Counted from the first letter of the stretch, positions 1-11,254 are shown. The stretch is DNA of 64,000 bases from Bactrocera neohumeralis (GCF_024586455.1 NC_065921.1:5022001-5086000); one strand, 5' to 3'. Numbers and translations are program-made. The notes: generated by a model from the letters alone, not told the origin.

Positions 1-1240
1 GCAAAGAGCACAATTCGACTGCTGACATATTTATACCGACGCACACATACAAACGCACACCTATTTGAAGACAACACGGCAAATGCACAGCCATCTATTT
101 ACGTATTTACAACCTGTACTTTCCTCAGCCGCGTACAAATATTGATTCGAAATTTTAATGGCCGCCTGTCGAAAGTTGATGAATGTTATTGGCTGCGACT
201 GCGACACAGACAACGCTTACAAATCACTCCGCGGCCAAATTAATGCGCAAAGTAGTTTATATTTATTTACATTTGTACGTTCTGACATGACATGCTAACA
301 TGCTAACACATAATAGAATATAAAACATTTAGTCGCCGCCATAAAGCGCGGAGATCCTACGCGCTGCGCCCTCAAGTGCCAACTGCTCGCGTCACAGCCA
401 CAATAATACGCGCACATACGCACGAACATCCCGACCAGCGCGACCTCGACCACCACCCGTCAGGCAGGGCATTTGCACCGTTGTGTTGTTGTTGTTGTTT
501 TATGTACTCAATAACTGTTACAAATCAATCTCGTTTATTAAACGCGATAACGCGCCGCAATTAGCAGGCGAATCCTGTTCAACAGCTGCACTTGAGCGTT
601 TCGGTTCACACGCCCGCTTCAAGTGCGCTTACTCGGCGCAAACAACAATAAGCAAACAGCACACACACTGCCGTCGAAGTGTGTAAATTATGACAAGCGT
701 AATCTCCACGAAACGCACTATTTACGATCGTGTCAGTCGCACTTAGCTATTAGCTATTTGCTACTGTTTTGCTACCTGTAATCTGACAACGCCGTGATAA
801 GCTAATAATTATATGTACTTGGCAACGCCAAAGTCCACCGTGAGCCACCGCAATGAGAACGGGCGCAACCGCCCCCGACTTGTACTGACGACAATGTTTC
901 CTAATGTCGCTGCTCATGAATTTGTCCAACATCGGTTGTTGCCTAACTGTGCAGCGCTTTATTGGCAGATTATGTAGTGTGATGAGGTAATTCACGGATT
1001 TTTCGTATTTTTTTTTCATACTTACATGTGTGCGGACAAATATCCATATCAAAGGCGCACATAAATTATCAGAGATAATTTGTGGTTATTTTATGGTTAG
1101 GAGTATATACATACCTCCACATGCTTAGATTTGCAAAAATATATGGCCAAAGAACCTGAAACGCATAGGTGGCTTTTGGTACTACACAACGTGATTTGCT
1201 TTTCATTCACCACTAGTTAAACAATGGCAAATCGAACAAA
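1..1240. other. Non-coding DNA, presumed Poxn intron
   Basis: No coding region is recognised. The stretch is AT-rich with scattered CA/TG tracts. It lies upstream of the last Poxn exon and no exon for the N-terminal half of the paired domain is seen here, so it is taken as intron or sequence 5' of it. Short open frames such as 376-564 have no recognisable content. Confidence 0.5.
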
Positions 1241-1243
1241 CTA

Positions 1244-1765
1244 AAAGGTGTTTTTTAGATATTCGGTTTTCAAGAAGAACTAAAACGCATTTATTCTAAT
1301 GCTATGAACAAGAATTTTCCTTTATTATAAAGTTAAGAGTTTGCCATTATGTTTTAAAAATGATTTGGACAAGTGACCGCGGGACTGGTTGGAATAAATC
1401 GTAGCCCAGAAGCCCAATCTTTAACCAGTTTTTGCAGCAAATTATTATTTTCTAAGACTCCAATACGTCTTCTTATAATCACATAAAAATACTCCAGAGG
1501 TGTTAAATTGCTCGATTTTGGAGGCCACGCCACAGACCCACGATGGCAGATAATGTGCTCACCAAAAGTTTCCTTCAATAAATTGATTGTTTTGTTGGCT
1601 ATATAACATGTAGCGCCGTCTTATGGGAACCAAAAGTCGTCGACATCAACATTCGCCAATTCAGGCACCAAAAAGGCACTAGTCATAGCTCTAGCGCGTT
1701 CTTAACTGACCGTAACATTATGGTCGGCTTTATTTATGCGATTTTTATCAAAATTTGGACGTTTA
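1244..1765 (-). mobile_element. Decayed IS630-like (Tc1/mariner superfamily) transposase relic, C-terminal part
   Basis: On the minus strand the frame at 1578-1354 carries the residues SVAWPPKSSNLTPLEYF, the typical segment before the last catalytic acidic residue in insect IS630/Tc1/mariner-type transposases. Just upstream, about 1680-1580, the frame reads VDVDDFWF, then a stop, then DGATCYIA, matching the family's FQQDGATxH block with a nonsense mutation. A C-terminal tail ends near 1350. The sequence AAGGTGTTTTTTAGATATTC near 1245 may be what remains of one terminal repeat, which is a guess. Stops and divergence make it inactive. Related relics in this window lie at 16060-16900 and 32440-33030. 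Confidence 0.7.
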
Positions 1766-1879
1766 TTTATTAAAAATGTGTACAATAGTTTTGCTCCACG
1801 TATTACGCATCCGAAGCAACAACATTTTCCTTTCCTTCTGGCAATTTTTGGATTTTATCAGTCAATTTTTGATACAAAG

Positions 1880-2460
1880 CTCTAAAGTGAATAGTATGAG
1901 GGTGTTCTACAACGAACGGAACAATTGAGAGTCAATAGAGGCGAGGTCTGAGCTATAAGGTGAATGAGAAAAACCTTCGCAGCCGCTGTTTCGCAAATAG
2001 CTTTTAGCCGGCCTTGCAACATGAAGCAGAGTGTTGTCATGACTATTATCTCGTGTCTTTTTGGAAATTCCGGGCTTTGGAAATCGCTCGTTTAAATTTG
2101 GCGAGTTGTTGTCAGCAGCCTTCCCCAGCTGCAGCTTATAATGCAGCACGCGCTACTGCAAATACCTTGCTGCAATGGACATTCGGCATTGTCACTGATT
2201 TGGTTGATTTCAAGCAGCGTTTCTGACATGCAACACCGTCTCTTGACTTCAATTCATATGGCACCTAATCTCCTTGTATTTGAATGTATACTGCTGATTT
2301 TCAACGTCTTGTAATATAAGCGGCCACAACGCCCAAAAACTTTGCGAAGTCATCTTGGTTTTGGCCAAAATTTATACCAACGCTTCCAGTTCACCATTTT
2401 CACATTTTTTTCCCCGATCAGGTAGTTCATCGTCTTCCAAATCAAAATGGCCAATCATCT
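1880..2460 (-). mobile_element. Decayed mariner-like transposase relic
   Basis: The minus-strand frame 2149-1907 contains HVARPAKSYLRNSGCEG and SPYSSDLASIDSQLFRSL, which align by eye with the mariner block HxNARPH...HPPYSPDLAPSDYHLFRSL around the second and third catalytic acidic residues. Further upstream on the same strand (about 2400-2230) WKRWYKFWPKPR and GRCGRLYY resemble the mariner segments KRSWSKPGE and VWWDxKGVxYY, with stops between them. The HDN-type aspartate is replaced (HVA), so it could not be catalytic. It abuts the IS630-like relic at 1244-1765. Confidence 0.7.
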
Positions 2461-2469
2461 AAAGTACTT

Positions 2470-3480
2470 TTGGCACGTTCGCTCAGCTAGAGAATGAACT
2501 TTCACCAAATTATGATGACTTCCGGCTGAGGTTTCTTCATATTAAAATAATGAAGAAGAACTTCTCGCAAAAACAATTTTTTAGGTACAAAGTTTGATAT
2601 ATTTGAGAGATAAAATGTTGTTGTTTATGCTTCAATGACATATACTGAAGAAGAGGCACAAGGTCTTATCATAGAATTCTATTTTCTACCATATCTTGTT
2701 GCTGTTCATATGTAATTTTTTCACAAGGAACTAAATTGTAATGAAAGAAAAGTGGAAAAATGGCAAATCGGAAAGGCTAATGTTTCAAGCGTATCTAATT
2801 TCGATATATATGTTGTCATCCTTGATCCTGGAGTTAACTGCAATCCCTTAGCGAGGTTAGAATTGAATCAAGTATATCACATAATCAAATAAAAAATATA
2901 ATGTTTTCTTAGTCCTACCGAGACCCTAAAACTACTTTGTCACTATCAGCCATTCTCAAACTAACCCACAATATATCCCTATTTTCCAAACAACATAACA
3001 ATTGAAGCAATTTTCAACAGTTCCTTCTACAACTTCAATACTGTAACCTAAAATACCGTTCATACCAAGTGAGTATGTGAACAACACCTTCGGTAATACC
3101 ATCAATCAAAGAACCCGAGCCACCCTAATTAATAGCGCAGCGAAAATAATTTCCAAAGTTCCACGATTAGCCCCGAAACTCTACTGGGATTCACGCAAAG
3201 CAATTACAATTCAATAAAGGAAATGCTTTAGTAAACTTTTATTGTACGAACATTAACGTATTTGTTTATAATATGGTTTATTAGAGGAATCGGCGGTGAA
3301 ATCAGCGCCACAGTAGCGCACACATTATTTACTCGCTGACTTCTTATTTGCTCTCCACCCCCCCACGGCATGTCGACAACAATGGTCGGACAAAGTACGC
3401 GTTTAACACCTCAATTGAATGTTGATTGAAGCCTTGTACATTGTTATTGCATTATGTTAGGTCATAATAGAAGCAGGACC
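2470..3480. other. Non-coding intronic DNA upstream of Poxn exon
   Basis: No gene or structured repeat is recognised. AT-rich sequence with short runs. Confidence 0.5.
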
Positions 3481-3485
3481 AGGTT

Positions 3486-3560
3486 AAACACGTGCACAGC
3501 AGCGACTATAAAAGGGCACTAGACTAGCGTGTTCGCGCGCTGATAAGCATCGCCAACGAA
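3486..3560 (+). promoter_or_regulatory. Possible TATA-box core promoter inside the Poxn intron
   Basis: TATAAAA lies at 3507-3513, followed by a GC-richer stretch, with a CACGTG E-box about 18 bp upstream. A start about 30 bp downstream would fall near 3537-3545. It is in the same direction as the Poxn exon about 650 bp further on. There is no clear initiator and no recognised exon after it, so this is only a candidate for an alternative or unrelated promoter. Confidence 0.25.
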
Positions 3561-3660
3561 GCGGACAGCAACGACTGTAATTTCAGGGGAAGGAAATTAT
3601 CGCGTTAGTGTGGAAGTGTGGGGGTAGTGGTGATAGCTAAACTTGTATAAGGGCGCTAGT

Positions 3661-4193
3661 AGACGTAGAGCTCCGTACTGACTGTCGCTTTATGAATTTT
3701 TAATGAATTGTCCTGTGACACGTAAGGGACAACCCAAGGCGCTTACTTCGGTGGGGAAGCACTGTTTGTGAACTCAGTTCTGAATAATGCAACCGCAAAT
3801 AGATATATATATATACTATATATGTATATTTGGCGTATGCCGTAGAATGCACGCGTTTATACGAAAGCGCATTGATTTGCAAATATTTGCGCATTTCCGT
3901 TGCTATTCGTCATGAACTCGTTTGAGGCGTGGCCGCTTAGCACTTGACTATTGTTGCGCTGCCGTTGCGGAAATCCTGTACAGGCGGCCGACTTGAAAGG
4001 GCACTTGCTGCAGTTCGGTATGAGTTTTGACGCGAATTGCGTGTTGCACCTGAGCTTAGCTCGTTGCATGTGTTGCATACACAATTTAATTTCACGGTAT
4101 TTAATTGAATATTTTTTGTTGCAAGCGCCGCTTTACACATATGTAACTCTGTGCAAGTTATAAATAATAACATCCTCTCTTGTTTCTTTGCAG
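3661..4193 (+). other. 3' part of Poxn intron with acceptor site
   Basis: The intron ends in a pyrimidine-rich stretch (TCCTCTCTTGTTTCTTTGCAG, ending at 4193) that is a strong splice acceptor. The next base starts the conserved codons QVATPTVV, so the intron is phase 0. No coding content is seen upstream to 3661. Confidence 0.75.
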
Positions 4194-5534
4194 CAAGTCG
4201 CCACGCCCACCGTGGTCAAGAAAATCATCCGCCTGAAGGAGGAGAATAGCGGCATGTTTGCTTGGGAAATCCGCGAGCAATTACAGCAGCAACGCATTTG
4301 TGATCCCTCCTCGGTGCCCTCGATCAGCTCCATCAATAGAATATTGCGAAATAGCGGTCTCTGGACCGATGAGATGACATCAAGCCAGCAAAATGCCGCT
4401 GCTGCTGCGGCGGCCACACAGCAAATGTCGTCTGTTGCCTATTCAACGCAAGCTCATCTCTATGCGAATAGCGCGGCCGCCGCCGCTGCCGCTGCTGCTG
4501 GCAGTAGTAATGCTCCCGGCTGCTCACCCACAGCCGACGGTGCTAGAGTACCCACGGCCACATTGGTACATCGCTCAGCTCTACCGCCTTTGGGCTCAGC
4601 CCACCATGCGCATGCTTCTTCCCACCTCGCTGCTATGACCGCTCATCCGCATGTCGGCCACACACCACATCCGCTCAGTTTGTCCGCACAGTTCCGCTAT
4701 AGCTCTGCCGCAGCTGCAGCTGCCGCCGCTGCAGCGGTAGCCGCCAATGAGCATGCCAGCCGAAATGTCAACGCAACGCAGGAGGCACGCTTAATGGCAA
4801 ACACCAGCGTTACTGGCACGATTGGCGATATGCCTATCAAACCAGCGCCCAAGCATCCAGGCGCCGCGCATATGGCTGCAATAAGCGCCGCTGGCAGTAG
4901 CAGTTCGACACTAGCACAACTCTCAGCTACAGTTACTTCGGCCGTATCGGGTCAACTCAGCGCACAGGATCTCACCTACACAGCATTACACAAACACTGG
5001 CTGTGGCATCCCTCGCTACTATACTACTCCACGCAACACGCGCAGGCCGCCAGTCAATTTTTACCCTACGCGCAAGCTCAGTGTCCAGCCTATTTCCATG
5101 CCGGCGGTAGTGGTAGCAGCAGCAGCGGTATTGGCAGCGCTCTAAGCATCGAGGGCACCATCGATTTGGTGGCACACAGCGCCAGCGATGCGGTTAGTGA
5201 CTGTGATTCGGGTAAATCCTCGCCAGCGACCTCGTTAAACGCGGCACCCACTGCTAGCTCCCTAAGCGGTAGAGAGTCAGCGCAGGGTAGCGTCACCAAT
5301 TGCCGCAAGCGCAATCCCTACTCCATTGAGGAATTGTTGAAGAAGCCGGAGAAGCGCATGCGCTTGCAAGGTGCCAGTCCGCGCAAGGAGGACGAATCAA
5401 GTGGCAGCAGCGTCAGTTCGAGCGCTAGCAGCCGCAGCAGTTGTTGTGATGACAGCTCAGATGAGACGCGCAGTCAACAGAACGAAGCACTGGCCGCTGA
5501 CGACTGCAATGATAATGTAGAGGTTGTGAACTAA
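4194..5534 (+). CDS. Poxn: Pox neuro, last coding exon (C-terminal paired-box half and tail)
   Basis: This exon encodes 446 residues of the paired-box transcription factor Pox neuro, a DNA-binding regulator that in Drosophila specifies chemosensory (poly-innervated) bristle identity and acts in brain, appendage and genital development. The exon opens directly at the RED subdomain of the paired domain: exon residues 1-52 begin QVATPTVVKKIIRLKEENSG and end near SSINRILRN, almost identical to the fly protein. The N-terminal PAI subdomain must lie in exons upstream of the window. After it come Poxn-specific blocks: TDEMTSSQQN, MPIKPAPK, ALHKHWLW, SDCDSGKSSPA, RKRNPYSIEELLKKPEKR and the terminal VEVVN. 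There is no homeodomain, as expected for Poxn. Three alanine runs of 7, 9 and 10 use mixed GCN codons. The start is set by the acceptor ending at 4193; the stop TAA is at 5532-5534. Identity is very sure. Confidence 0.96.
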   Translation, partial: QVATPTVVKKIIRLKEENSGMFAWEIREQLQQQRICDPSSVPSISSINRILRNSGLWTDEMTSSQQNAAAAAAATQQMSSVAYSTQAHLYANSAAAAAAAAAGSSNAPGCSPTADGARVPTATLVHRSALPPLGSAHHAHASSHLAAMTAHPHVGHTPHPLSLSAQFRYSSAAAAAAAAAAVAANEHASRNVNATQEARLMANTSVTGTIGDMPIKPAPKHPGAAHMAAISAAGSSSSTLAQLSATVTSAVSGQLSAQDLTYTALHKHWLWHPSLLYYSTQHAQAASQFLPYAQAQCPAYFHAGGSGSSSSGIGSALSIEGTIDLVAHSASDAVSDCDSGKSSPATSLNAAPTASSLSGRESAQGSVTNCRKRNPYSIEELLKKPEKRMRLQGASPRKEDESSGSSVSSSASSRSSCCDDSSDETRSQQNEALAADDCNDNVEVVN

Positions 5535-5835
5535 CTTGACTAAATGAGATAAAGAGAGATAGAGAGGGAGGAGCGGAATAAGTGAGGCGTTAGAGTGTAA
5601 TTTAAAGTATTTATTGAAATATTAATTGTAATTAAATCAAAGACAAACTGTAATATAATTAAATTAAATGTGTAAATGAACTCAATTGTGTATCGTAAAG
5701 ATAGTATTGAAATGAAAGAGCGCTATATAGTTAAATTAGCTGTGTAGTTAAACGCTTATTTGTGCTTAACATTGTGAATGGATTCCCGAATAAACATAAT
5801 TTAAACTTAAATAAATTTTGTTTGATTGAAAAATA
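5535..5835 (+). other. Poxn: Poxn 3' untranslated region
   Basis: AT-rich sequence after the Poxn stop, with a GAGA-rich run at about 5549-5572 and two polyadenylation signals near its end. The 3' end is inferred, not observed. Confidence 0.6.
5789..5815 (+). terminator. Polyadenylation signals (two AATAAA)
   Basis: AATAAA occurs at 5789-5794 and again at 5810-5815, followed by a TG/T-rich stretch (TTTTGTTTGATTG) typical of a cleavage downstream element. They lie about 255-280 bp after the Poxn stop. Confidence 0.6.
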
Positions 5836-5861
5836 TTTTTTTTTTTTGATTTGACTTAAGT

Positions 5862-6512
5862 GGTCAGTAGGGTAATCTAGCCTGTTTTTTGACATTTTTT
5901 TTTTCATAGAAATTTTTATTCTACAAGCAAAATTTTAACACATATCATGAAGTATATCGTGGACTGCATAAACAAATTTTTTCGCAATTTTTTGATGACA
6001 TCTGTCGGAGAAATGGCTGAGTGAAAGAGATGCGTCTTTTCACTGGCGGACACGATTTCTCATGTTTGGATCATCCCAATTTATTCTTAAAAAGTACGTG
6101 AATGGTTATCGTCTCTATTAGAATCTTGAAAAAATGTTGATAAATAAAAAAGTAATTAACGTTTTTTTTTTAATTTTTCCCCATGTTTTTTGTCAATAAA
6201 TTACAAAAAATTATGAATCTAGTAGGGACGACAGCCAGACGTTTTGTAAGCATTAAAAAAAAATTAAGCAAATCGGTTGAGTAGTTCGACCGGAATCATG
6301 TCCGCCAGTTTAAAAAAGTTTGTTTTGAGAAAAACGCGTTTAAAGTTTGAGTTGTGCACTCCATACGATCCGAACGTCGAGTGATATTAATATTTTTGGA
6401 CCTTTTTCGAAACCTTCCAATGGTAAAGTGGGTTTCTACATTTATTCTAAAGGTATAAGGGAACAGAAAATGCAAAAAAAAAAAAAATTGGAAAAAGATT
6501 ACCCTACTGACC
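5862..6512. mobile_element. MITE-like element with 17-bp terminal inverted repeats
   Basis: GGTCAGTAGGGTAATCT at 5862-5878 is repeated exactly in inverted form at 6496-6512, about 650 bp apart. The interior is AT-rich with no transposase. The flanks CTTAAG and CCTTGAAG resemble each other in inverted orientation, so the repeat may extend a few degenerate bases outward. A clean target duplication is not evident. It sits just downstream of the Poxn polyadenylation signals. Confidence 0.65.
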
Positions 6513-8500
6513 CCTTGAAGATTTTTGAAATGCTTTTGCTAATAATCTGACGGCAGTTACACCACAAATATTAACCAAAAACTCATTGCTGCTAAGAACA
6601 GTTTGTAAGCTCAATTTGTTTTTGTCGTGACCTGAGCAAGAAATGCTTCAACCCGGTGTACATTTTTTACGGTATCAGGACTCTCAGTGGACCGACCTCG
6701 ATTTTTCTTATACTTCCCGTATAATGGAAAATGTATTCGCAGATACGAAGTTTTGGTTTTTTTTTTGTGTCATATGGCATCGTAAAATGTCAGATTTCAA
6801 TAACGATGTGAAGAGATAACTATCAAAATCAGTATTAATTATAATTCCATTATTTCTTCTAGAAAAGTTTAGAAAAGTGGCACGCTTTGCTTTTCCAAGA
6901 CTTCTTGACCTGTATATTATATGTATATTTATAACAATAAAGTGGGTCAAAAATATCTAATATTTTTTGTTTCGCTTTAAAAAGTATAAACCGCTCACCG
7001 CTCTTCACTATGACCACTTAATTGTAACGGAAACGCGGTTCCGCTTGAAGCAAATGACTGCAGTGATGATTTCTACGAAAACACGCCACTGACGTTCGAT
7101 AGGAGACATCCGAGTTATAGCTTTATATTTTCTTTCATATTATCAAATAGGAAAAAAAAACTACTTTCTTACTAAAAATACATAATTTGTCATTAAAATG
7201 CAGCTCAAAAGAAATAAATTAGTTTTTATATAAAAGAAGTTGGTCTATTTGAAAAAAGCTTCTGCTTCTAACTCAATATTAATCAAATTTGATAATTATA
7301 AATCACAGCTCTTGCGTACATGGCGCAAAAAAGCATTCCATATAAAACTGCCAGTAGTTCGGAAGTTGACTGAAGCATCCGATGTTTTCTAATTCCATCA
7401 AACTCAGCTGTCAACAAGCGACTAGTTTTGTCAAAACAAAGTAATACATAACTTCATCTTCCAAAAAGACATTATTAATCGCCTTTGGCCTATTTTCTTT
7501 ATTGGCTTAGCCACCGCTGTCGCGGTTATAGCCGAGTATTCAGCAGCGCGCCTGACGGAGCTTTTGGAGCATGGAGCTATGTGTAGAAGTTCACGCAAGT
7601 GAGGAAAGTTCTCTAAGCTACATTCACTTGGACGTAGGCAGAAACGATTATTTTACATATGGCTCAAGCAGCTCACGACTTCCGGTCCTAGACCAAGTAT
7701 CCTCTTGGTAGCCAAAAAAAACTCCGTTTAAAGGCAAGCTAAAATGAGCAGGCGAAACATTCCTCCTCAGGGTTGTGCGCTTAGTTTTAAACCCGCAACG
7801 TAAAACAAACACCTTCAATAGAAAGGTCACAACAGCCTCGGAATTCTAGACTCTCACATAGCCATTATCATTATCATTCATTCCCATCGAAGAATTAGAC
7901 ATTGATTACTATGCTACTATGTACAAGTACAATCGGTAAAATTTCAGATGAGTTGTTGGCCAGGCTCAACGAAACTGTATGAACGCTCAAGCTCAAATGT
8001 ATGATTTCTTTTCCCACAGCTTTTATTTCCTTAATCCAAATAATGAGCACACATGTAGATGTACATCGGGAACATTCCAAATAAAACCAACAATAGAATT
8101 CTTCGCTGTCCAGTGTTAGACTTTTAAGCGGATCTCCATTAGGTAAATCTTAAAATGCATAACTAAAGAATTTATATCCTGGAATATTCCAAGGCGCACA
8201 TACAAACGCTAGCACATGCTTATAAGACTTAAATATGACTTTCCATTTCACCTTGAATCAATAGTCTGAAGCAGCGCCTCACTACGGCCGCTCCCATACT
8301 AGTCGATATGAATAAGTATGCGCTATTAACTATAATGTATATACATATATATACATGTATGTGTGCATTGGATTTCTATGGAAGCGATACGAATCATTAA
8401 AATGCCTGAGAATTGTGCAAATCTGGTGTAAACTTTGAGAAAAAATTTAAGCAAATGAAAAAGTGCATTACATTCAACACTTTGCTGCACAACTTATTTC
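6513..8500. other. Intergenic DNA, no gene recognised
   Basis: AT-rich intergenic DNA. A GC-richer patch at about 7485-7830 contains a short TTAGCCACCGCTGTCGCGG stretch reminiscent of old interspersed repeats but without a recognisable coding frame. No RNA gene seen. Confidence 0.4.
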
Positions 8501-9720
8501 ACAGCCAACAGACGAACAAGCCGATAAACGCGCACACACGCACACATGAACACGCGAACACGTGCGTGCAACATTCAGCAACGACTTTTTGCGGACACTG
8601 CTGTTTACCGCTGCTGCAACTGTTGCGGTCCACTGTCGTATGAAGCTGGTGGAGCTGATGGAGCTGGCGCGCGGCTGGTGGTCTCACACCAGTAGCTGCC
8701 ACACTGAATAAATCAGCGCGAAAGCAACCAAGACGCGACGTGCTCCAGCATCGGCGGGCAGTGCAGTGTTGTAAAGCGTTGAAGAAATGATGGTGAGCGC
8801 GCTGCAGTTGGGCGAGAGGGGCCGGCGAGTGCGCGCCGCCGCGGCAGTCAGCGTGCGCACGCCATGAAAACGTTCCAATCAGCAGTGCCGTTTAATTAAC
8901 TCGCGCGCCAATGAAGTGTCAGAGGAAAGTGCCAGCGACGACAACTGCGCTGACTGATGGCAATAACAACAACAGCTAGTGCAGCAAGTGCAATTGTAAC
9001 AACAACCATGGTGGAACAGCAAAAACTCACAACAACTGCACTGCTTGCGCGACGTTCTTATGGCGCAATACAATAACAACCATACAAACTACAACAACGA
9101 GGTGTCAACGAAAACGCAGTCATATTAATAAAACTAACTACCTACAAGCTACAACAACAACAACAACTAAAAAACACAACACATAATTTACACGCCGTGG
9201 CCGCGGCCGTGGTACGAGCAACAACAGTACAACAGGCGAGTGCTGCACAGAGTCGCATTGACACCCGGGCAGTCGTTGGTAATTGAAGCATTTGTTTTTA
9301 TTGTTGTTGTTGTTGTTGCTGCATGGCCAAGTTTTGCAGACGACCACGAACGCGTGTGTGGAATTCATAATCGATAAAGACACTACACCGCGCCGGCGCG
9401 AACCTCTCACAGCAACGACGCCTTGGACTTGCCAAGTCCGCGGATCTTCCTCGTGCGTGCAACGCAACGCGTCTTGTCACCGCGCGAATACACGCCTATA
9501 GTATTGAGTATGTGTGCATGGCTGTAGTTGCGCACATACCGCGCATCGCTCGTCATTTTCTCGTCGCATCGTGCATTTTCATGCGCGCGCTGTCAACGAA
9601 GGTGCGAAATACTCGTGAAATGTTGTTGCATTCCTGACGCCTGCAACACAACCACACCGCTTGCTATCCGCTGCTTGACACAGCATACGCGAGTGCATAC
9701 CTAACCACACGTACCTGCCT
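8500..9720. other. GC-richer, CAA/CA-repeat-rich island
   Basis: This block stands out from the AT-rich surroundings: CGCGCC-type GC-rich patches near 8660-8870 and 9200-9480, interspersed CAACAACAAC runs (about 8967-9010 and 9155-9172), a GTTGTTGTTG run near 9302-9318 and CACACG repeats near 8535-8560. Several short open frames overlap on both strands, which is what GC-rich repeat DNA produces by chance; none has a recognisable domain. It could be a non-coding or 5' UTR exon with its promoter, or a cis-regulatory region, 3-4 kb downstream of Poxn. No function can be read from it. Confidence 0.35.
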
Positions 9721-10379
9721 GTGTGCAGCTTCTTCTTTGGACTCCATGGCGTTGGGGCAAAAACTTAATTTTCCCAGGCGGCCAACCATGGCGGGCTTGG
9801 TGTATCGTCGAGCGAAATAACGAACGCTCAGTTGACGCTTTTCACATTTGGCTTTGGTCGCTCATTTCGCAGTGTGTAGGCAGTTCATCAGTTTCCGAAG
9901 AAGGTTGAGATTTACTGTCCAAGCGCACCATCTTCGTACAAATGGATTTCGCTAAGCAAATACTAATAGCAGCAGTAGCAGCAACAAGTGGCAAACGCTC
10001 TTTGGTTTGGTGAGAAAAAAATATTGAAGCGTTGCAGTCAATTTGCACTTTGACAACTCTAACTTTAACTATATTACAATAACAATTATGGAGTGTAAGA
10101 GTCTGTGTCGGTGTAGAATTGGCGCGAGAAAATTGTAAATCGCACTCTGGAGGGTAGATATGTGTAAACCATCATAATAATGGTATGTACACATATTTGT
10201 ACAGTTAGAACTTTAACACGTAACCGGAACGGACCCAGTTTTATAATCTGCCAGGGCTGGTCAATTTGGCAGTATTCGTCCAAATTAAAGAACAACAAGT
10301 TACAAAGCAACGGTAAATAAGGTGATGTGGTTATAATGATGTGGTGCACTATGAATTTCTTCTTTCCTTGAACTGAAAT
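9721..10379. other. Intergenic DNA, no gene recognised
   Basis: No recognisable coding or RNA feature. Confidence 0.4.
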
Positions 10380-10725
10380 AGTCGGAATTATGGGTGAACA
10401 ACTCTTGGTTCCTTCATCACGTCAATGCACTATGTGTCCTGTATTGGCTCTTCGTGACTTTTTTGGCAAAAACTCCACTCATATCGTCTCGCAACCATCG
10501 TATTTTCCTCATTTGGCTCCGTGCGACTTCTGGCTATTCAACCAACTGATTATGCAAGGAGGCCGTGTGGGCATGATTGAGGTGGTGAAAGTGAATAAAA
10601 AAATGTCTTGAAGGCTTTGCCGGAAAAATTCCAACTGCTTCGAGTACTGAAAAAGACGTAGGAAAAAGTGTGTTCTACCTGACGGAGATTACTTTGAAGG
10701 TTTCTTTCTTAGTTGTATCACAGTT
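10380..10725 (+). mobile_element. Decayed mariner-like transposase relic, C-terminal part
   Basis: The frame 10390-10611 reads FFGKNSTHIVSQPSYFPHLA followed by PCDFWLFNQL, close to the mariner-family block FLAKNSTxIVPQPPYSPDLAPCDFWLFxKLK that surrounds the third catalytic acidic residue. Continuing past the stop in another frame, LKALPEKFQLL and GDYF resemble the family's C-terminal residues. Frameshifts and stops make it inactive. The central part of a mariner-like transposase lies just downstream, out of order (10960-11254). Confidence 0.75.
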
Positions 10726-10954
10726 TATATGAGAGTGTAAATTTACTTGTTTTTCGAAGACAATTATATTGAAAACATCTTTCCGAAAAAAAACTACATT
10801 TAGTCGTCATTAAAGAACTTATTAGGTAAAAACCTTATTTTTGTCTCTTTGTCGAAATGTGGAAAAAATAACAGAAAACGTCGAGTCTTAACGCCATGTA
10901 AACTTCCTTTCAATTCCTTAAGGCAGAAGAAACCTTTTGGTATCAAGGTTGAAT

Positions 10955-11254
10955 ATGAAAATATGCTCTATGTATGGGCGCCACACGAGCTTACTCAAAA
11001 GCTCTGTCGCAACAAGATCGAACTATTTCTAGTTTCTGGTGTTCAAAAGAGAGTCACTTGCGTCAATCGAGCGAAAATGGGCGTGGTCGTATTGCCGTGA
11101 GCCGGAGCTAACGGTGGTAAAGCTGGGATCGACTTTCAAGAAGGGTTTTCTTTGTGTTTGGTGGAGTTTACAGAAAATCGTTTACTATGAGTTCCTCTCT
11201 CCCGCCCAAATGCTTAATTTGAATCTGTACTGTCAACAATTAGAATTAGATTAG
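10955..11254 (+). mobile_element. Decayed mariner-like transposase relic, central part
   Basis: The frames 10849-11100 and 11039-11254 together show VWAPHELTQK, a broken R-K-R-S-type segment, then FLCVWWSLQKIVYYEFLSP and LNLYCQQLELD. These match in order the mariner motifs VWVPHELTQK, VLLCVWWDxKGIIYYELLP and YCQQLDRL. A frameshift near 11090 separates the two halves. The catalytic aspartate of the VWWD motif is replaced by serine (VWWS). Confidence 0.8.
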
